Source of the DNA: Streptomyces thermolilacinus SPC6
GTDB lineage: Bacteria > Actinomycetota > Actinomycetes > Streptomycetales > Streptomycetaceae
Direction: 5' to 3'
NCBI RefSeq assembly: GCF_000478605.2
Contig: NZ_ASHX02000001.1
Coordinates: forward strand, 1,899,895-1,963,894
DNA: 64,000 nucleotides
This document shows, one piece after another, positions 48,647 to 56,475 of this stretch (its first letter is position 1; each line of letters begins with the position of its first letter). The notes under the pieces were generated by a model. The model made no database searches. It was not told the DNA's origin and saw nothing but the letters and a program-made list of their open reading frames with translations. The translations under genes and the position numbers were made by a program.

Positions 48647-48652
48647 ACTATA
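48647..48652 (-). promoter_or_regulatory. -10 hexamer of a probable leaderless promoter for the protease-kinase operon
   Basis: TATAGT on the minus strand ends 7 nt before the ATG at 48639, in a segment with no ribosome-binding site. It is the best -10 hexamer in the 88-nt divergent gap. The -35 is weak. Confidence 0.5.
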
Positions 48653-48727
48653 CGCGCGGGGCCCGTTCTGCCCCATACTTGTCGCGCATGCTCGACGTTC
48701 GCACAACGACGGGGCGGGGGTTGCGCG

Positions 48728-49048
48728 ATGGCCGACGGACAGGACTTCGTGGGGCTGGCCGAGGTGGTGCGGCAGATCCGCGGGGAGCTGGAGAAGGCCC
48801 GCGACGAGGCGGAGGGCCGGGCGCTCGGCTTCACCGTGGAGCGGGTGAACCTGGAGTTCACCGTGCAGGTGCACCGCGCCGCCTCGGGCCGGGGCGGGCT
48901 GCGCATCGGCGTGGTCACGGCCGAACTGGGCGGCCAGGTCGACCGGCAGACGACCCATCAGGTCCAGGTGGAGCTGGTGCCGGAGTACGAGGGCGGCCGG
49001 GTCCGCGTCGGCCGCGGCGCGCCACCGCCGCGCCCTTCCACCGCCTGA
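48728..49048 (+). CDS. Trypco2-family protein
   Basis: 106 aa from the ATG at 48728 (MADGQDFVGLAEVVRQIRGE). A helix 'LAEVVRQIRGELEKARDEAE' is followed by beta strands 'LGFTVERVNLEFTVQV' and 'LRIGVVTAELGGQVDRQTTH', ending in a Pro/Arg tail. This helix-then-sheet pattern is that of trypco2 ('trypsin co-occurring domain 2'), small proteins encoded beside trypsin-like peptidases in bacterial conflict systems. Here the peptidase gene is adjacent and divergent. It probably binds or restrains the peptidase. Confidence 0.78.
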   Translation: MADGQDFVGLAEVVRQIRGELEKARDEAEGRALGFTVERVNLEFTVQVHRAASGRGGLRIGVVTAELGGQVDRQTTHQVQVELVPEYEGGRVRVGRGAPPPRPSTA

Positions 49049-49227
49049 CCGCCGCCGTGCCTTGCAGCGCGTGACCGTCGCCGCGGCTTCCACCGGCCGA
49101 TCTCCCCGGCGCCGCCGCGCCGTTCCTCCCGTACGGTCGGCGGAGCCGCACAGGCCCGGCTTCCGGAGCGGCGATGTCAGTCCCCCTGATTACGGTGGCC
49201 GCACACCGACCTGGAGGGGACCGCGCC

Positions 49228-49860
49228 GTGAACGTTCATCCCGACGTGGCCGAGCTGCTCGATCTCGTACCGAAGGACTTCGCAGGCGGCGAGCGGATCG
49301 ACTGGGCCGCCGCCGAGGCCGCCCTCGGCACGAGGCTGCCGAGCGACTACAGGGCGGTGCTCGACACGTACGGTGTGGGGAGCATCGGGGACTTGGTCAT
49401 CCTGCCCCCGCTCCCCAGCGACCTCCCCGGATGGGAGGAGTGCCACATGGGCAGCAGTACGGCGGGGATACGCGACCTCTGGGACGCGTGCGGGGGCGTC
49501 CCCGGTGTGCCGCTCGGCGCCGACGCCGTCCTGCCCTGGGGCACGGGGATGAACTGCAACGAGATGGCCTGGCTCATGGACGGCCCCGACCCGGACACGT
49601 GGCCCGTCGTCGCCTGGCGGCGGCAGCACGCGTGGGGCGAGCCGCCCTGGGCGCTGTTCGACTGCGGCATGGCCGAGTTCATCACGCGCATGATGCTGGG
49701 CCGGTTCGACGACTGCCCGCTCGGTGACGCGTCCCTCTGGAAGCGGACGGGCACGTTCGTGAGCTGGCGGGAACAGGAGCGGCGGCTGCTGGCCGGACTG
49801 GACCCGCAGACCGGTGAGCCCTGCCCCTACGCCCACATGTTCCCCGTCACCAGGGACTGA
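49228..49860 (+). CDS. SMI1/KNR4 (SUKH) family protein
   Basis: 210 aa from the GTG at 49228, 8 nt after GGAGGGG. The SUKH core is visible: 'RIDWAAAEAALGTRLPSDYR', 'VLDTYGVGSIGDLVILPP', 'LPWGTGMNCNEMAWLMDGPD', and 'WPVVAWRRQHAW'. Bacterial SUKH proteins are often immunity proteins against nuclease or other polymorphic toxins. No toxin gene is visible next to it, so it may be an orphan immunity gene or part of the neighbouring signalling island. An upstream in-frame ATG (49174) lacks a ribosome-binding site. Confidence 0.85.
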   Translation: MNVHPDVAELLDLVPKDFAGGERIDWAAAEAALGTRLPSDYRAVLDTYGVGSIGDLVILPPLPSDLPGWEECHMGSSTAGIRDLWDACGGVPGVPLGADAVLPWGTGMNCNEMAWLMDGPDPDTWPVVAWRRQHAWGEPPWALFDCGMAEFITRMMLGRFDDCPLGDASLWKRTGTFVSWREQERRLLAGLDPQTGEPCPYAHMFPVTRD

Positions 49861-49925
49861 GCCCGGCCAAGGCCAAATCCCGGGTCCGGACCGGGCGGGG
49901 GCGGGGGCGGGGCGAACGGGCCGGT

Positions 49926-51047
49926 CTAGGCGGACTTCCTGCGGGTGGTGGACTTCTTCGCCGTCGTCTTCTTCGCCGTGCCCGTCGCCGTCTTGCGTTC
50001 GGCGGTCTTCTTCGCCGTGGACTTGGAGGCGGACTTCGCCGCCGTCTTCTTGGCGGCCGGCTTCGCGGTGGTCTTCTTCGCCGTGGACTTGCGGGCCGGT
50101 TCCTCGTCGGCCGTCTTCGCGGCGGTTCTGGCCGTGGACTTCCGGCCGCCGCTCGCCTTCGGCGCGGCCGGGGCCTTCGGGGGCGTACGGCGGGGCAGCT
50201 CCGTGACGGACGCCGCGTCCTCCCCTGCTGCGGCCCCCTCGGCGGCCTGGCCTGCCGGGGCCTCCTCGCCGCGTGCCTCGCGGGCCGCCCTCACGCTGCT
50301 CTCCAGCGCCGCCATCAGGTCGATGACCTGCGCGCCCTTCTCCGGCTTGGCCTCCGCCGGGATTTCGAGGGCGCCCTCCGCCTTGGCGGCGATCAGCTCC
50401 TCGACCGCCTCCCGGTAGTCGTCGTGGAGGGTGCTGATGTCCACCTCGCCGAGCGTGTCCATCAGGGCGTCCGCGAGGTCCAGCTCGGCGTCGCGGACCG
50501 TGACCGCCGTGTCGGGCGCGACGCCCTCCGGCTGGCGGATCTCGTCCGGCCACAGCAGGCCGTGCATGGCGATCACGTCGTCCACGACGCGCAGCATCCC
50601 GAGGCGCTCCCGGCCGCGCAGCGCGAACTTGGCGATGGCCACGCGTTCGCTGCGCTTGAGCGCCTCCCGCAGCAGCGTGTACGGCTTGGCGGCGGGCACG
50701 CCGTTCGCCGCGAGGTAGTAGGCGGCGTCCATCTGGAGCGGGTCGATCTCGGACTCCGGTACGAACGCGACGATCTCGATCGTCTTGGCCGTCGGCAGCG
50801 GCAGCGCGGCCAGGTCCTCGTCGGTGATCGGGATCATGGTCCCGTCGGCCTCTTCGTACGCCTTGCCGATCTCCGCCGTCGAGACCTCCTCGCCGTCCAG
50901 CTCGCACACCTTGCGGTAGCGGATGCGGCCGCCGTCGGCGGTGTGGATCTGGCGGAAGGAGACCGAGCGGTTCTCGGTCGCGTTCACCAGCTTGATGGGG
51001 ATGCTGACAAGGCCGAAGGAGATCGCGCCGTTCCAGATGGATCGCAC
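49926..51047 (-). CDS. ku: Ku protein for non-homologous end joining
   Basis: 373 aa from a GTG at 51047, after AAAGGGA. The core Ku ring is standard ('RSIWNGAISFGLVSIPIKLV', 'PYTLLREALKRSERVAIAKF', 'LGMLRVVDDVIAMHGLLWPD'). From residue 250 on, the tail is long, basic and Lys/Ala/Thr-rich ('KKTAAKSASKSTAKKTAERK'), like histone H1 or HU tails, and probably helps DNA binding and bridging. It binds DNA ends as a homodimer and recruits the ligase. It diverges from the polymerase gene with only 41 nt between. Confidence 0.97.
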   Translation of the reverse strand: MRSIWNGAISFGLVSIPIKLVNATENRSVSFRQIHTADGGRIRYRKVCELDGEEVSTAEIGKAYEEADGTMIPITDEDLAALPLPTAKTIEIVAFVPESEIDPLQMDAAYYLAANGVPAAKPYTLLREALKRSERVAIAKFALRGRERLGMLRVVDDVIAMHGLLWPDEIRQPEGVAPDTAVTVRDAELDLADALMDTLGEVDISTLHDDYREAVEELIAAKAEGALEIPAEAKPEKGAQVIDLMAALESSVRAAREARGEEAPAGQAAEGAAAGEDAASVTELPRRTPPKAPAAPKASGGRKSTARTAAKTADEEPARKSTAKKTTAKPAAKKTAAKSASKSTAKKTAERKTATGTAKKTTAKKSTTRRKSA

Positions 51048-51088
51048 GGTTCATCCCTTTCGTCCCGAAATCGTGGGATTCTCATCCT

Positions 51089-51994
51089 ATGACGCCGATC
51101 ACGGAGGTGGAGGGGCGGCGCCTCGCGCTCAGCAACCTGGACAAGGTCATCCACCCGGCCACGAGCACCACCAAGGGCGAGATCCTGCACTACTACGCGG
51201 TCGTCGCCGAGGCGCTGCTGCCGCACCTGCAAGGCCGGCCGCTGTCGTTCCTGCGCTACCCGGACGGCCCCGACGGGCAGCTGTTCTTCACCAAGAACCC
51301 GCCGCCCGGGACGCCCGACTGGGTGAAGACGGCGCCGGTCCCCCGGACGGAGGACCCGCGTGCCCGGCAGGTGGTGGTCGAGGACCTGCCCTCGCTGATG
51401 TGGGCGGCGAACCTGGTCGTGGAGTTCCACACCCCGCAGTGGCGGGCCGCCGCCCCGGCCGTCGCGGACCGGCTCGTCTTCGACCTGGACCCGGGACCGC
51501 CCGCCACCGTGGTCGAGTGCTGCCGGGTCGCCCTGTGGCTGCGGGAGCGGCTCGCGGCCGACGGCCTCACCGCGTACGCGAAGACCTCCGGCGCCAAGGG
51601 CCTGCACCTGTACGTGCCGGTCGAGCCGACCCCGTCGGAGGAGGTGTCCGCGTACGCGAGGAGGCTGGCCGTCGAGGCGGAGGCCGAGCACCCGAAGCGG
51701 GTCGTGCACCGGATGGCGAAGGCGCTGCGGCCCGGCAAGGTGTTCGTGGACCACAGCCAGAACGCCGCCGCGAAGACCACCGCCGCCCCCTACACCCTGC
51801 GCGCCCGCCGCCTGCCGGCCGTGTCCACGCCGCTGACCTGGGAGGAGGTCGAGGCGTGCGGCGACCCGGGGCAGCTGGTGTTCCTGCTGGACGACCTCGG
51901 GCCGCGCCTCCAGCGGTACGGCGACCTGCTGCGGCCGCTGGTGGACCACGAGGGCGCGGGACCGGTGCCGGGGGCGTCCGGGGCCCCGGCGTGA
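51089..51994 (+). CDS. LigD-type DNA polymerase/primase domain protein
   Basis: 301 aa from the ATG at 51089. It is an archaeo-eukaryotic primase-superfamily polymerase with the metal-binding 'RLVFDLDPGPPATV' (DxD) and 'AYAKTSGAKGLHLYVPV', and 'NAAAKTTAAPYTLRARRLPA' near the C-terminus. It fills and trims mismatched ends in NHEJ and can add ribonucleotides. In mycobacterial LigD this is fused to a ligase and a 3'-phosphoesterase. Here it is separate, and no phosphoesterase is in the window. Confidence 0.95.
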   Translation: MTPITEVEGRRLALSNLDKVIHPATSTTKGEILHYYAVVAEALLPHLQGRPLSFLRYPDGPDGQLFFTKNPPPGTPDWVKTAPVPRTEDPRARQVVVEDLPSLMWAANLVVEFHTPQWRAAAPAVADRLVFDLDPGPPATVVECCRVALWLRERLAADGLTAYAKTSGAKGLHLYVPVEPTPSEEVSAYARRLAVEAEAEHPKRVVHRMAKALRPGKVFVDHSQNAAAKTTAAPYTLRARRLPAVSTPLTWEEVEACGDPGQLVFLLDDLGPRLQRYGDLLRPLVDHEGAGPVPGASGAPA

Positions 51995-52914
51995 AGGGGC
52001 CCGTCGTACCGCCCGTCCGGGTGGCGCTCGCGGAGACGGTGGGCGCCCTGCCGCGCGACCCGGGCCGCCTCGCGTACGAACCCAAGTTCGACGGACACCG
52101 CATGGTGATGTTCCGTGGCGCGCCCGGCGATGTGGTCCTCCAGGCCCGGTCGGGGCGCTTGGTCACGGCCGCGTTCCCGGACCTCGCCGAGGCCGCGCTG
52201 GCCCTGCCGGACGGCACGGTGCTGGACGGGGAGGTCGTCGTCTGGTCGGGCGGCCGGATCGACTTCGCCGCCGTACAGGGGCGCGCGGCGGCCACCCCCG
52301 GCCGAGCGCCCGCGCTGGCGCGGCGGCTGCCCGCCTCGTACGCCGCCTTCGACGTGCTCGCCGCCGACGGCCACGACCTGCGCCCGGCCCCGTACACCCG
52401 GCGGCGCGCGCGGCTGGAGGAGCTGCTGGCCCAGCTGGGCCCGCCGATCCAGGCGGTGCCGATGACGACGGACCCGGATGTGGCGGAGGTCTGGTTCGGG
52501 ACGCTGACGGCCGCCGGGATCGAGGGGCTGATGGTGAAGCGGCTCGACGAGCCGTACAAGCCGGGCCGCCGCGCATGGCGGAAGCTGCGGCACACGGACA
52601 CGCGGGACGCGGTGGTGATCGGCTTCACCGGCCCGCGCGAGCGCCCGGCCGCACTGGTCCTGGTCCTCCCGGACGACGACACCCCGGTCGTGTCCAGCCC
52701 GCTCGCCCCCCGGCTGCGCGCCGAGGCCGGGGCCGTCCTGCGCGGCCTGCCGGAGCCGGAGGGGGGCGGCGGTACGGCGACGGCGGTCGGACTGGGCGAA
52801 GTGGCGTACCGGTCGGTGCCGCCCGCGCTGGAGGCGGAGGTCGCGCAGGGCACCACCCGGCACACGGTCACCACGGTCCTGCGTCTCAAGGAACGGTCGG
52901 CGCCAGCGAGTTGA
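51991..52914 (+). CDS. ATP-dependent DNA ligase (LigD/LigC type)
   Basis: 307 aa from the GTG at 51991, overlapping the polymerase stop (GTGA). Adenylation motif I is 'AYEPKFDGHRMVMFRG' (KxDGxR with the nucleotide-accepting Lys). 'VLDGEVVVWSGGRIDFAAVQ' and 'GLMVKRLDEPYKPGRRAWRK' are motifs III/IV and V, and an OB-fold follows. It seals the break after Ku and the polymerase act. Confidence 0.94.
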   Translation: MKGPVVPPVRVALAETVGALPRDPGRLAYEPKFDGHRMVMFRGAPGDVVLQARSGRLVTAAFPDLAEAALALPDGTVLDGEVVVWSGGRIDFAAVQGRAAATPGRAPALARRLPASYAAFDVLAADGHDLRPAPYTRRRARLEELLAQLGPPIQAVPMTTDPDVAEVWFGTLTAAGIEGLMVKRLDEPYKPGRRAWRKLRHTDTRDAVVIGFTGPRERPAALVLVLPDDDTPVVSSPLAPRLRAEAGAVLRGLPEPEGGGGTATAVGLGEVAYRSVPPALEAEVAQGTTRHTVTTVLRLKERSAPAS

Positions 52915-52924
52915 CGTTACGTCA
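52912..52924. other. Perfect 13-nt palindrome at the ligase stop codon
   Basis: TGACGTTACGTCA (TGACGT-T-ACGTCA) includes the TGA stop. It could be an operator for a downstream promoter in the 251-nt gap before the HEAT-repeat gene, or chance. Confidence 0.4.
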
Positions 52925-53165
52925 CGACGCGTGCGGGTCTGGAGTGGCACGGCGTGCAGAAGGGACCCGCCCAAACCGCACGTCCCCTCGGGCCACCCAC
53001 CGGCGACCGGTTGCCGGGCGGCCCGCGAGCGGGCAGGAATCGGGGAAACGGGGGTACGAAGACGTGTCCGATGCGTGTCCTGGGCGTGTCCGATTGCCGG
53101 GGCATCGACGACCCCGGTGTGGTGCACTATTGCCCCCAAGTGCAGGGTTCACGGGGAGGGAAGGC

Positions 53166-55523
53166 ATGTTCACGGGGATCGAGGAGGTCGACTGGGCCTC
53201 ACTGGGTCATGCCTACGGCCCGGCCGACGACGTGCCCGCGCTGCTGCGCGGCCTGGCGTCCGACGACCCGGCGGAGCGCGAGCGGGCGCTGGACGGGATG
53301 TACGGCACGGTGCACCACCAGGGCGATGTGTACGACTCGACGCTGGCCTGCATCCCGTTCCTGCTGGAGCTCGTGGCGTGCCCGGACGTCCAGGACCGGG
53401 GCTGCGTCGTGGAGTTGCTCGCCAGTATCGGCGGGATCGACCTGTCCGGCGACGACGAGTTGCAGGAACTCGACCCGGACGACGAGGAGTTCGAGGACGC
53501 CGCCAACTACGCCATGGCCGCAGCCGCCGTGGCCGCGGGCGCCGACGTGTTCCTGGGCCTGGTCGGGGACGAGGACCGGGAGGTGCGGCTCGCGGTCCCC
53601 GGCGCGCTGGCGTCCCTGCACGGCGACCCGGTGCGGGTGCGTGACCTGCTGCGGGAGCGGCTGACCGTGGAGCGGGACACGGAGGTGCGGCTCGCGCTGG
53701 TGGAGGCGGTCGGCAGGATCGCGCTGCGGTACGAGTCCCTGCGCGAGGAGACCGCGGGCTGGCTGGCCTGGCTGTCCGGTGCCGCCCAGGACCCCGCGCT
53801 GCGGCTGGCCGCGCTGACCCAGCTGGCCCGGTGCGCCCCGGGGCGGCTGCCGGGCGACGTCGTGCCGACCGTGACCCGGCTGCTGGCGGAGCTGCGCCGG
53901 TCGGTGCCGCGCTCTCCGGGGTCCGCCACCGGCACCGGACCGGGCGCGGGCCCGGGCGGGCGGGCGGGGACGGGTACGGGACCGGGTGCGGGTATCGGTG
54001 CGGGTGCGGGTATCGGCACCGGTACCGGTTTCGGCGCGGCCACCGGTCTCGGCGCGGGCGGCGGGATGGTCGCCGGAGGTCCCAACAGCCCGGCGAACCC
54101 GTGGAATTCAGCCAACTCCTGGGGGACCCAGGGCGGGTGGGACACACCCGCGACGACAAGCCCCGTGCACTCCGTGCCACCGGCGGAACCGGCCGAGCTG
54201 CGGCCCGTCGCGCCGACGCTCGTCGGCCAGCTGCGGGAGCTGCGCGAGGAGCAGCGGGCCGGGCGCGGCACGGCGTGGGCGGACGAGCTGCTCCGTACCC
54301 TCCACAGCGCGCTCGACGACCGGGTGGACGACCGGATCGCCCTGGTCATCGCCCAGTTGGGCAGCCCGGACAGCGCGCAGCGGACGGACGCGGTGTGGAT
54401 GTCCGGCAGTCTCGTGCGCACATGGCGGGGCGCGTACGACGAGCTGGTGCGGCTCGTGGGGGCGCAGCTGCGCGACCCGGAGCCGAGGCTGCGCGCGGCG
54501 GCGGCGAACTGGCTGGAGGGCCTGTTCTCGCTGGCCGCGCCCGCCGCGGACGACCTGGCCGCGCGGGTGGCCGCCGACCCGGCCCCGTGGGCGCCCGAGT
54601 GGGTGGGCGGCCGGCCCGGTACGGCGAGCGCGCTCCTGGCGCTGACCCGGGCGGGCGACGCGCGGGCGGTCCCCGCGCTGGCCAGGGCGCTGGAGCAGCC
54701 GGAACCCGACGGCAAGCTGCTGTACGCGATCCCGCACCTGGCGGAGGCGGGCACCCCCCTGGTGCCGCTGCTGCGCCGCAGACTCGGCGCGCTGCCGCTC
54801 GACGACGAGCTCGGCGAGCAGTCGGGGCCGCTGCTGCTGGCGTTGGCGAAGCTGCGGGCGGTGGAGGCGCTGCCGGAGGTGCTGCGGGTGCTGCGCGGGG
54901 CACCGGTGTTCCGCCGCGACTGGGTGCTGGAGTCCGCGCTGCGGGCCGTCGCGGCGTTCGGCCCCGCCGCGCGGGAGGCGGCGGCGGACGTGCGGGTGCT
55001 GCTGGACGACGCGTCGGCCGGGACGGTGACGGCGGCGGCGCGGGCGCTGTGGGCGGTGGAGGGCGACGCCGGGGCGGTGCTGCCGAGGCTGCGGGCGCTG
55101 CTGCGGGCGCCGGACGCGCACGGGCGCCGGTCGGCGGCGTGGGCGGTCGGCGCGTTCGGCGGGTCGGCGCGGGCGGCGGCGCCGGAGCTGCGGGCGTGCC
55201 TGACGGCGCCTGACGTGTGGCTGCGCGTGGACGCGGGGACGGCGCTGTGCCGGGTGACCGGTGACGCCGGGGAGGCGCTGCCGGTGCTGCTGGCGGCGTG
55301 GCGGGAGAACCGGCACACGCGCGTGGAGATCGCGGAGTGCCTCGCCGAACTGGGCCAGGTCGGAGGGCTCGCACCGGACGCCGAACCGTTGCTGCGCGCC
55401 GAACTCGCCCGTACGCGGCGGCACAACGTGTCGGCCGGGGTGACCGGCGACCACGACGTCCACGAGGACGAGCGCCTGCTCGCCCTGTGCCGCCGCGCCC
55501 TGGACGACACCGCCCGCGCCTGA
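53166..55523 (+). CDS. HEAT-repeat protein with glycine-rich linker
   Basis: 785 aa from the ATG at 53166, after GGAGGGAAGG. Both halves consist of HEAT-like helical repeats ('DREVRLAVPGALASLHGDPV', 'TEVRLALVEAVGRIALRYES', 'RRSAAWAVGAFGGSARAAAP'). They are separated at about residues 255-320 by a Gly/Thr/Ala/Pro stretch ('GTGTGFGAATGLGAGGG'). There is no catalytic motif, signal peptide or membrane helix. HEAT proteins are binding scaffolds; the partner is unknown. The start MFTGIEEVDWASLGHAYGPA resembles HEAT proteins often found in streptomycete genomes. Confidence 0.85.
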   Translation: MFTGIEEVDWASLGHAYGPADDVPALLRGLASDDPAERERALDGMYGTVHHQGDVYDSTLACIPFLLELVACPDVQDRGCVVELLASIGGIDLSGDDELQELDPDDEEFEDAANYAMAAAAVAAGADVFLGLVGDEDREVRLAVPGALASLHGDPVRVRDLLRERLTVERDTEVRLALVEAVGRIALRYESLREETAGWLAWLSGAAQDPALRLAALTQLARCAPGRLPGDVVPTVTRLLAELRRSVPRSPGSATGTGPGAGPGGRAGTGTGPGAGIGAGAGIGTGTGFGAATGLGAGGGMVAGGPNSPANPWNSANSWGTQGGWDTPATTSPVHSVPPAEPAELRPVAPTLVGQLRELREEQRAGRGTAWADELLRTLHSALDDRVDDRIALVIAQLGSPDSAQRTDAVWMSGSLVRTWRGAYDELVRLVGAQLRDPEPRLRAAAANWLEGLFSLAAPAADDLAARVAADPAPWAPEWVGGRPGTASALLALTRAGDARAVPALARALEQPEPDGKLLYAIPHLAEAGTPLVPLLRRRLGALPLDDELGEQSGPLLLALAKLRAVEALPEVLRVLRGAPVFRRDWVLESALRAVAAFGPAAREAAADVRVLLDDASAGTVTAAARALWAVEGDAGAVLPRLRALLRAPDAHGRRSAAWAVGAFGGSARAAAPELRACLTAPDVWLRVDAGTALCRVTGDAGEALPVLLAAWRENRHTRVEIAECLAELGQVGGLAPDAEPLLRAELARTRRHNVSAGVTGDHDVHEDERLLALCRRALDDTARA

Positions 55524-55671
55524 GCGGCCGGACGCCCTCCCCTTACGGCGGGGCCGGACCCGCCGTACGCGTCACGCGGGACGCGGACCACGTGCGACGG
55601 CGCCGCCGACGGCGCTCCGGGCGGCGTAGGGTCTGCGCAGATCGTCCCGAACGCCAGGAGCGCCGAAGACC

Positions 55672-56475
55672 GTGAACCCGGATCGCCGTCGTCCCGCCGT
55701 GCGCCGCGCGGCCCGTCTGGTTGCGGCCGCCGCGCTGCTGTTGCCGCTGGTGGCGTGCGATGACGCGGGGGGGCTGCGGAGCGCGGGTGCCACACCGACC
55801 GCCGTGGGCCCGGTACGGCTGTGGCCCGACCTGCCGCCGGTGACCGCGCCGCCCCTCGACTACGGCGAGAGCGACACGCGGCGGGTGCCCGGCCTCCGGG
55901 TGCCCGGCGGCGGTGTACGGCGGGTGGACCCGGTGGCGGTGGTCCGCGCCGAACTGGCGGCCGACCCCGACGGGGCGGGCGGCGGCGACGGCATGGACGC
56001 CGTCACCGCGCGGGCCGTCCGCCGGTGCGCTGCCGAGCCGGAGGCGTGCCCCGTCCTGCGGCCGTACCACCGGGACCTGACGGGGGACGGCGAGGAGGAG
56101 CTGATCGTCGCGGTGCGGATGGCGGACCAGCTCGTGGCGGTGCGCTGCTACCGCGCGGAGGGCGGCGGGCTGACGCGTGTGATGTCCACCGTCGAGCAGC
56201 TCGTCAGCGTGGAGCTGGCGGGCCGGGACCTGATCCTGCGGGCGGTCTCGGCGGGCATCCCCGGCTACGAGTACCGCACGGCCTGGTCGTGGGACGCCCA
56301 GCAGGGCACCATGCTCCCGGCGCGCGACGAGATCGTACGGGTCAAGCCGAAGCCGCCCCGGCCGGGCCCGCTCCCCTCCCCGCCCGCCGGGCCGGACGGG
56401 GCAGCCGACTCCGGTACGGACGCCGGGCAGCCGGGTACGGGCGGCGGGGCCGGTGCCGGGGTGGGCGCCCGGTGA
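55672..56475 (+). CDS. Lipoprotein, possible regulator of the adjacent histidine kinase
   Basis: 267 aa from a GTG at 55672. The N-terminus is a lipoprotein signal with lipobox 'LLLPLVAC' (Cys at about 29). The mature part has 'PYHRDLTGDGEEELIVAVRM' and 'LVAVRCYRAEGGGLTRVMST', which look like one beta-propeller blade or an FG-GAP-like unit, and a disordered Pro/Gly tail. It overlaps the kinase by 4 nt (GTGA). In the Streptomyces cse system the lipoprotein CseA modulates the kinase CseC. A similar role here is inference. Confidence 0.8.
   Translation: MNPDRRRPAVRRAARLVAAAALLLPLVACDDAGGLRSAGATPTAVGPVRLWPDLPPVTAPPLDYGESDTRRVPGLRVPGGGVRRVDPVAVVRAELAADPDGAGGGDGMDAVTARAVRRCAAEPEACPVLRPYHRDLTGDGEEELIVAVRMADQLVAVRCYRAEGGGLTRVMSTVEQLVSVELAGRDLILRAVSAGIPGYEYRTAWSWDAQQGTMLPARDEIVRVKPKPPRPGPLPSPPAGPDGAADSGTDAGQPGTGGGAGAGVGAR

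Noticed and set aside
51089..52914. A complete fused LigD
   Set aside because: The polymerase and ligase frames are separated by a stop/start overlap (GTGA at 51991-51994), so they are two proteins. There is no phosphoesterase motif.
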